This document shows positions 41,274 through 44,787 of a stretch of 44,787 nt of DNA, one piece after another; the first letter of the stretch is position 1; every line of letters begins with the position of its first letter. The notes under the pieces were generated by a model. That model was given only the letters and a program-made list of their open reading frames with translations, was not told the origin of the DNA and did not search any database. The position numbers and the translations under genes were made by a program. Source of the stretch: Eubacterium sp. (GTDB lineage: Bacteria; Bacillota; Clostridia; Acetivibrionales; DSM-1351); NCBI GenBank assembly GCA_029266335.1, contig JAQSXC010000030.1:1-44787 (forward strand), in the 5' to 3' direction.

Positions 41274-42125
41274 TTATTGAACTTTTGATATTCCCCTGAT
41301 ATCTTTTATGAAGGAAAGCTTGGTTTCTGATATTATAACAGCAATAAATATAAGGATAAAGCCTATAATCAATCTTAATGTCAGCTGCTCACCATAGAAC
41401 ATTACCGAGAACATGACACCGAATACCGACTCCAGACTGAGTATTATTGCAGCAGCCGATGGATGTGTCCATTTCTGGCCTATGTTCTGGAACAGTAATG
41501 CAACAGCAGTTGCAAATACCGCCAGATAAAGCAGCCCCATCATATTGGCCATTCCCCAGCTGGCAGGAAACTCCTCAAAGGTCAGTCCCAGACACCAGGA
41601 GAACAGGGCTGCAAAACCAAATTGCAATATGGTAAGGATTATGGGGTCCTTGCCCTTTCCCAGTTTTGCAACTGCTACCAGGTGTCCTGCATATAGAAAG
41701 CCTCCCAGCAAAGTAAAGGCATCACCATATCCTATGGAAAAATCTCCTTTCAGAGACACAAGCCCTATTCCTGATATACAAACTATTGCAGCCATAAAGT
41801 TATAGAGATCCGGTCTTGACCTGTCTACCAGCCAGAACAAAAAAGGTACAATAACACAATAGATGGCAGTTAAAAAAGCATTTTTCCCCGGAGTAGTCTG
41901 GGTAATTCCAATGGTTTGAGTACCATAACCAAGAAAAAGAAAAAGGCCTATAACTGCACCTTTCCAAATATAATCAAGGTTTATCTGCCTTAGCTTTTTG
42001 AAAAAAACAATACATAACAGAATACTTGCGATGGTAAATCTGAAGCCCAGTAATATGTAAGGCGGAAACACATCTACGGTATTTTTCATAATGAAAAAGG
42101 AACTTCCCCATATAAAGGCAGACAT
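41274..42125 (-). CDS. EamA/DMT-family transporter
   Basis: An inner-membrane permease of the drug/metabolite transporter superfamily with ten hydrophobic helices in two EamA repeats (IWGSSFFIMKN near the start; LESVFGVMFSVMFYGEQLTLRLIIGFILIFIAVIISE in the second). The substrate is unknown. The ATG at 42125 has no ribosome site. The frame upstream stays open for 18 codons and reads family-like sequence (KALPKLALF before MSAFIWG). An ATC at 42173 lies 10 bases after GAAGGGA and could be a non-standard or decayed start. Confidence 0.85.
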   Translation of the reverse strand: MSAFIWGSSFFIMKNTVDVFPPYILLGFRFTIASILLCIVFFKKLRQINLDYIWKGAVIGLFLFLGYGTQTIGITQTTPGKNAFLTAIYCVIVPFLFWLVDRSRPDLYNFMAAIVCISGIGLVSLKGDFSIGYGDAFTLLGGFLYAGHLVAVAKLGKGKDPIILTILQFGFAALFSWCLGLTFEEFPASWGMANMMGLLYLAVFATAVALLFQNIGQKWTHPSAAAIILSLESVFGVMFSVMFYGEQLTLRLIIGFILIFIAVIISETKLSFIKDIRGISKVQ

Positions 42126-42229
42126 AAAAAGTGCCAGTTTAGGTAGTGCCTTTCTTGAATATAGTTCTTTGATTTTAAATCAATCCCTTCAGAATAATGT
42201 GTCAAAACAATATTTTAGCATGAATTGCT

Positions 42230-42685
42230 TCAATTGAGAATCATATCATTCTGAGAATCCACAAATCCATATTTCCGGTATATGGGCCTTCCCATATCGG
42301 TTGCATTAAGTGTTATTTTTTCACACCCATGGTTTTTTGCTTCCTCTACAATTTTTTGAAAAAGAATATTTGCAATTCCCTTTCCCCTGAAATCAGGCAG
42401 GGTATACATATTCATTATATACGCTGTCTTTCCGCTAATATTTTTAAATGATGGCGGCAGTTTATAAAAACAAACTCCGCTGGTGCCAACAATCCTGCCA
42501 TCTTCAATTGCCAGCCAGGAAATGAAAGCATCCTCCTTCATGGTTTCACCAAAGTATTCCGTCAGTGTCTCTATAAGCTGTTCATCACCTTCAGTGCTTT
42601 CCACCTTCTGAACCTCCCTGACAAAATCAATCCTCAGTCTTACCAGCTCATTTATATCCTCTATAGTGGCTTTCCGGTATATCAT
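42230..42685 (-). CDS. GNAT-family N-acetyltransferase
   Basis: A 151-residue acetyl-CoA-dependent transferase. The acetyl-CoA loop is visible as LPDFRGKGIANILFQKIVEEA (about 97-117), with preceding strand TAYIMNMYT and the C-terminal YRKYGFVDSQNDMIL. The acceptor is unknown. Its ATG overlaps the end of the YjbR-like gene by 4 bases (ATGA type), so the two are translationally coupled. Confidence 0.9.
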   Translation of the reverse strand: MIYRKATIEDINELVRLRIDFVREVQKVESTEGDEQLIETLTEYFGETMKEDAFISWLAIEDGRIVGTSGVCFYKLPPSFKNISGKTAYIMNMYTLPDFRGKGIANILFQKIVEEAKNHGCEKITLNATDMGRPIYRKYGFVDSQNDMILN

Positions 42686-43077
42686 ATGCTACCTCCGGGG
42701 TTAATAATCTCCTGCTGCAGTTTTTTGCCCAGTGATTTATAAATTAATTGATAGGACATATCCACCATTTGCTTTATAACACTTTGAGGTACCTGTCCCT
42801 CCAGATAAACCGAATTCCAATGTTCCTTGTTCATATAATAACCCGGCAGTATATCAGGATACTGTTCCCTGAGCATGCTTGCAACAGTTGGTTCGCACTT
42901 CAGCGTTACTATTTGTCCTCCTGTTTTATCAGAACAAATTGCTGCAAACATTTTATCCTTTAATAAATACCGGTGCCATTGCCATTCAATTTTGAAATCC
43001 TTTGATGATCCTGCTTTTAAACTCAGATATTCATCAAGCCATAAATAATTTAAAGGTAATGTACTTTTGTCATCCAT
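42682..43077 (-). CDS. MmcQ/YjbR-family protein
   Basis: A 131-residue protein of the MmcQ/YjbR family, small DNA-binding-like fold proteins of unsettled role. Typical features are FKIEWQWHRYLLKDKMFAAICSD, IVTLKCEPTVASMLREQYPDILPGYYMNKEHWNSVYL and the C-terminal YQLIYKSLGKK. A GTG at 43086 is in frame, but AGGTGA (43083-43088) is the ribosome site and fits the ATG at 43077. The start lies inside the end of the preceding acetyltransferase gene (8-base overlap). Confidence 0.88.
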   Translation of the reverse strand: MDDKSTLPLNYLWLDEYLSLKAGSSKDFKIEWQWHRYLLKDKMFAAICSDKTGGQIVTLKCEPTVASMLREQYPDILPGYYMNKEHWNSVYLEGQVPQSVIKQMVDMSYQLIYKSLGKKLQQEIINPGGSI

Positions 43078-43942
43078 ATATCTCACCTGATTTTTTTAAT
43101 TCATAATAATCATATACCGTATCTTCTTTGAACCCGCAGGATTTATACAGATTCAGCGCCCGTTCATTTTCTACCGCAACCTCCAGAAAAACAGTTGTTA
43201 TTTGCTCAGAAAGAAACTGATTCAGTGCCAGGCTTAGAATTTCCCTTCCGTAGCCTTTTCCACGCAGCTCGGGTTTTACGGCAAAACCAAATATATAACC
43301 TTCATCATTCTCTCTTGAAAGTCCTATCTTACCGACCAGGCTTCCATTTAAATACGCTGCAAGAGTGCTATTGAAAGAGTCAGAAGAGAAATCTGCCCCT
43401 TCTTCAATAATGTCGCCAAAACAAATGCTGTCAAGCGCACCTAATTCATAAAAGCAGCTGGGATCAGCTCTTTTTAATGTAATACCGTATGTTGAAGCAA
43501 AAGGAACTGAAGCCTGCTGAAATTTCATCCCGTATTCTGAAAAGGAGTACCGTGCCCCAACCGACTTAATAAATTCACTACCCGAAACAGTCGAATGTTC
43601 CGATATTAAAAGGATTCTTTCAGCATTTATTTCCAGACACTTTTCTATTGCCTTTTTAAAAAGCCCTGTATAAATTCCTTTTCGTCTGAATGCCGGGTGA
43701 ACCATTCCGGTAATTTCAATTTCTTTTGATTGCTGAACTATATGGTAAAGGCCTATAAAGCCCACCAGCTCCACCTCTTCATAACATAAAAAATCATATA
43801 TACAATCTTTTGGTCTGGTTCTGAGCATATCCCAGTTTAATTTCATATGCAGCGGCTCATACTTGCCGCATGCTTCCTCAAGCTTGCATATGTCCTCAAG
43901 CTGCTTGTCTGTCAAACCTTTTGCTGATAAAATATTTTTCAA
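43070..43942 (-). CDS. Tandem-domain GNAT acetyltransferase
   Basis: A 290-residue protein with two GNAT folds: the first with HPAFRRKGIYTGLFKKAIEKC (about 82-102), the second with KPELRGKGYGREILSLALNQF (about 228-248) and ALNLYKSCGF. The initiation codon is TTG at 43942, supported by GGAGG eight bases upstream and the absence of a nearby ATG. It is the second gene of a tight minus-strand group. Tandem GNATs include mycothiol-synthase-like enzymes, but nothing here fixes the substrate. Confidence 0.88.
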   Translation of the reverse strand: MKNILSAKGLTDKQLEDICKLEEACGKYEPLHMKLNWDMLRTRPKDCIYDFLCYEEVELVGFIGLYHIVQQSKEIEITGMVHPAFRRKGIYTGLFKKAIEKCLEINAERILLISEHSTVSGSEFIKSVGARYSFSEYGMKFQQASVPFASTYGITLKRADPSCFYELGALDSICFGDIIEEGADFSSDSFNSTLAAYLNGSLVGKIGLSRENDEGYIFGFAVKPELRGKGYGREILSLALNQFLSEQITTVFLEVAVENERALNLYKSCGFKEDTVYDYYELKKSGEIYG

Positions 43943-43978
43943 AAAATTACCTCCGTTTAATTAATACATGTTTCGTTT

Positions 43979-44620
43979 TTAAATTTCCATGTAATTCAAC
44001 TTTTCAAGTGTACATACCAGACAATCTGCCAAAGAAAGATCCTGATTTCCCGAGCTGGGGTTTTTAAAGGCAATACATTTCATTCCCGCAGCTTTTGCAG
44101 CATTGACACCATGTCCGGAATCCTCAAGAACAATACATTCACTGGGTTTAACACCTAATCCTTCTGCCGCCTTAAGAAATATGTCAGGTGCAGGTTTGCT
44201 GTTTTTTACCTCTTCACCGCTTATGACAATATCAAAATAATCATAAATGTTCAAATTTTTCAGTATCATTTCAATGAATTCCCTTGAAGAGGAGGATGCC
44301 AGTCCTAAAAGGATATTTCTTTCTTTCAGGTCTGAAATCAACTCCGGTATTCCGCTTATTGCCTGAAGCGTACCTTGTCCGAATAATTCTCTTTTATATT
44401 TATTCTGGATCTCCAGCAGTTTCTCTATAGAAGCACCTAAATTATAACTTTTTATCAGGTCAGCCCACATTTTTGGATTGGTTACACCCACAAATTTCAT
44501 TAGTTCGCTATCGGGTATGTCTATTCCAAACTCCTTCATTACCAGCTTGTCTGATTGAAAATGAAGCGGTTCACTATCAATTATTACACCATCCATGTCA
44601 AAAATAAAAGCTTTAATCAT
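43979..44620 (-). CDS. HAD-superfamily phosphatase (beta-phosphoglucomutase-like)
   Basis: A 213-residue HAD hydrolase with motif I FDMDGVIIDSEPLH (Asp8, Asp10), cap-domain region, motif II LGLASSSSREF, and motifs III/IV KPAPDIFLKAAEGLGVKPSECIVLEDSGHGVNAAKAAGM. It resembles the beta-phosphoglucomutase/2-deoxyglucose-6-phosphatase subgroup; the substrate is unknown. GGGAGG precedes the ATG. It heads the minus-strand group ending with the DMT transporter. The 167 bases beyond it are AT-rich with several -10-like boxes, none clearly paired. Confidence 0.92.
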   Translation of the reverse strand: MIKAFIFDMDGVIIDSEPLHFQSDKLVMKEFGIDIPDSELMKFVGVTNPKMWADLIKSYNLGASIEKLLEIQNKYKRELFGQGTLQAISGIPELISDLKERNILLGLASSSSREFIEMILKNLNIYDYFDIVISGEEVKNSKPAPDIFLKAAEGLGVKPSECIVLEDSGHGVNAAKAAGMKCIAFKNPSSGNQDLSLADCLVCTLEKLNYMEI

Positions 44621-44787
44621 TTTGCCTCCCCATAGTTACTGTTTGCACCTTAATGTATTTTTAGTCTGAAACTTAATCAATACTGAAATTGATTGGTTTT
44701 ATTAATATATCTTTACTACATAAAGACTATAATGATTATATCAAAGACAACAGATTTATTACCATTTATATTTTAATTATAGCAGAT

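Noticed and set aside
1-44787. CRISPR arrays, tRNA or rRNA genes, insertion sequences, prophage or attachment sites
   Set aside because: No regularly spaced repeats, cloverleaf sequences, transposase or integrase genes were found; the window looks like stable chromosomal DNA.
44641-44787. Promoter for the HAD gene group
   Set aside because: Several TATAAT-like boxes occur on the minus strand, but none pairs with a convincing -35 at normal spacing, and the upstream part is cut by the window end.

Overview
This is low-GC Firmicutes (clostridial) DNA. It has strong AGGAGG-type ribosome binding sites, AT-rich spacers, several TTG starts, a YesM/YesN-type sugar regulatory pair and oxygen-sensitive enzymes (a glycyl-radical enzyme, class I fumarase, Fe-S serine dehydratase). 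A plant-polysaccharide-using anaerobic clostridium of the Ruminiclostridium type would fit, but the genus is inference.

Layout. (1) 94-2855, minus: rpsO and pnp, with a hairpin-rich spacer. (2) 3229-7821, plus: a MoxR ATPase / DUF58 / transglutaminase-like membrane protein operon. (3) 7942-20385: a carbohydrate locus. A lipoprotein binding protein, two CUT1 permeases, a DUF5695-like putative glycosidase and a GH127/GH146-like beta-L-arabinofuranosidase run on the minus strand; their probable two-component regulator (YesM/YesN type) is divergent. No transport ATPase is present. (4) 20599-41041: an amino-acid catabolic island. Xaa-Pro aminopeptidase and pyrroline-5-carboxylate (P5C) reductase lie beside an XRE-cupin regulator. 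A 12-gene minus-strand operon (38338 to 24161) then encodes P5C dehydrogenase, the trans-4-hydroxyproline dehydratase activase and enzyme (HypE, HypD), a P-loop/AlaRS-SAD fusion protein, glutamate mutase S, L and E, methylaspartate ammonia-lyase, an AtuA-like (DUF1446) and a DUF4387 protein, and both L-serine dehydratase subunits. A QueG-like Fe-S protein is divergent from it, and a two-subunit class I fumarase (probable mesaconase) follows as a separate unit. (5) 41274-44620, minus: housekeeping/accessory genes (DMT transporter, two GNATs, YjbR-like, HAD phosphatase).

How the genes work together. The island reads as a fermentative route: hydroxyproline peptides -> trans-4-hydroxyproline -> P5C (HypD/HypE) -> glutamate (PruA) -> 3-methylaspartate (GlmS/E, kept active by GlmL) -> mesaconate (Mal) -> citramalate (fumarase-like FumAB) -> presumably pyruvate and acetate. 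ProC offers the reductive branch P5C -> proline, which could rebalance the NADH made by PruA. Known HypD loci usually pair with P5C reductase. Joining HypD to P5C dehydrogenase and the whole methylaspartate pathway in one operon is the most interesting feature here.

Three intergenic regions (upstream of pruA, of proC and of fumA) carry the same motif, TTTAGTAAT-RK-TAAAWT or a close variant, directly downstream of a recognisable -35/-10 promoter. The adjacent XRE-cupin protein is the obvious candidate regulator. Members without an assigned role (P-loop/SAD protein, AtuA/DUF4387 pair, QueG-like protein) are the best places to look for new biochemistry.
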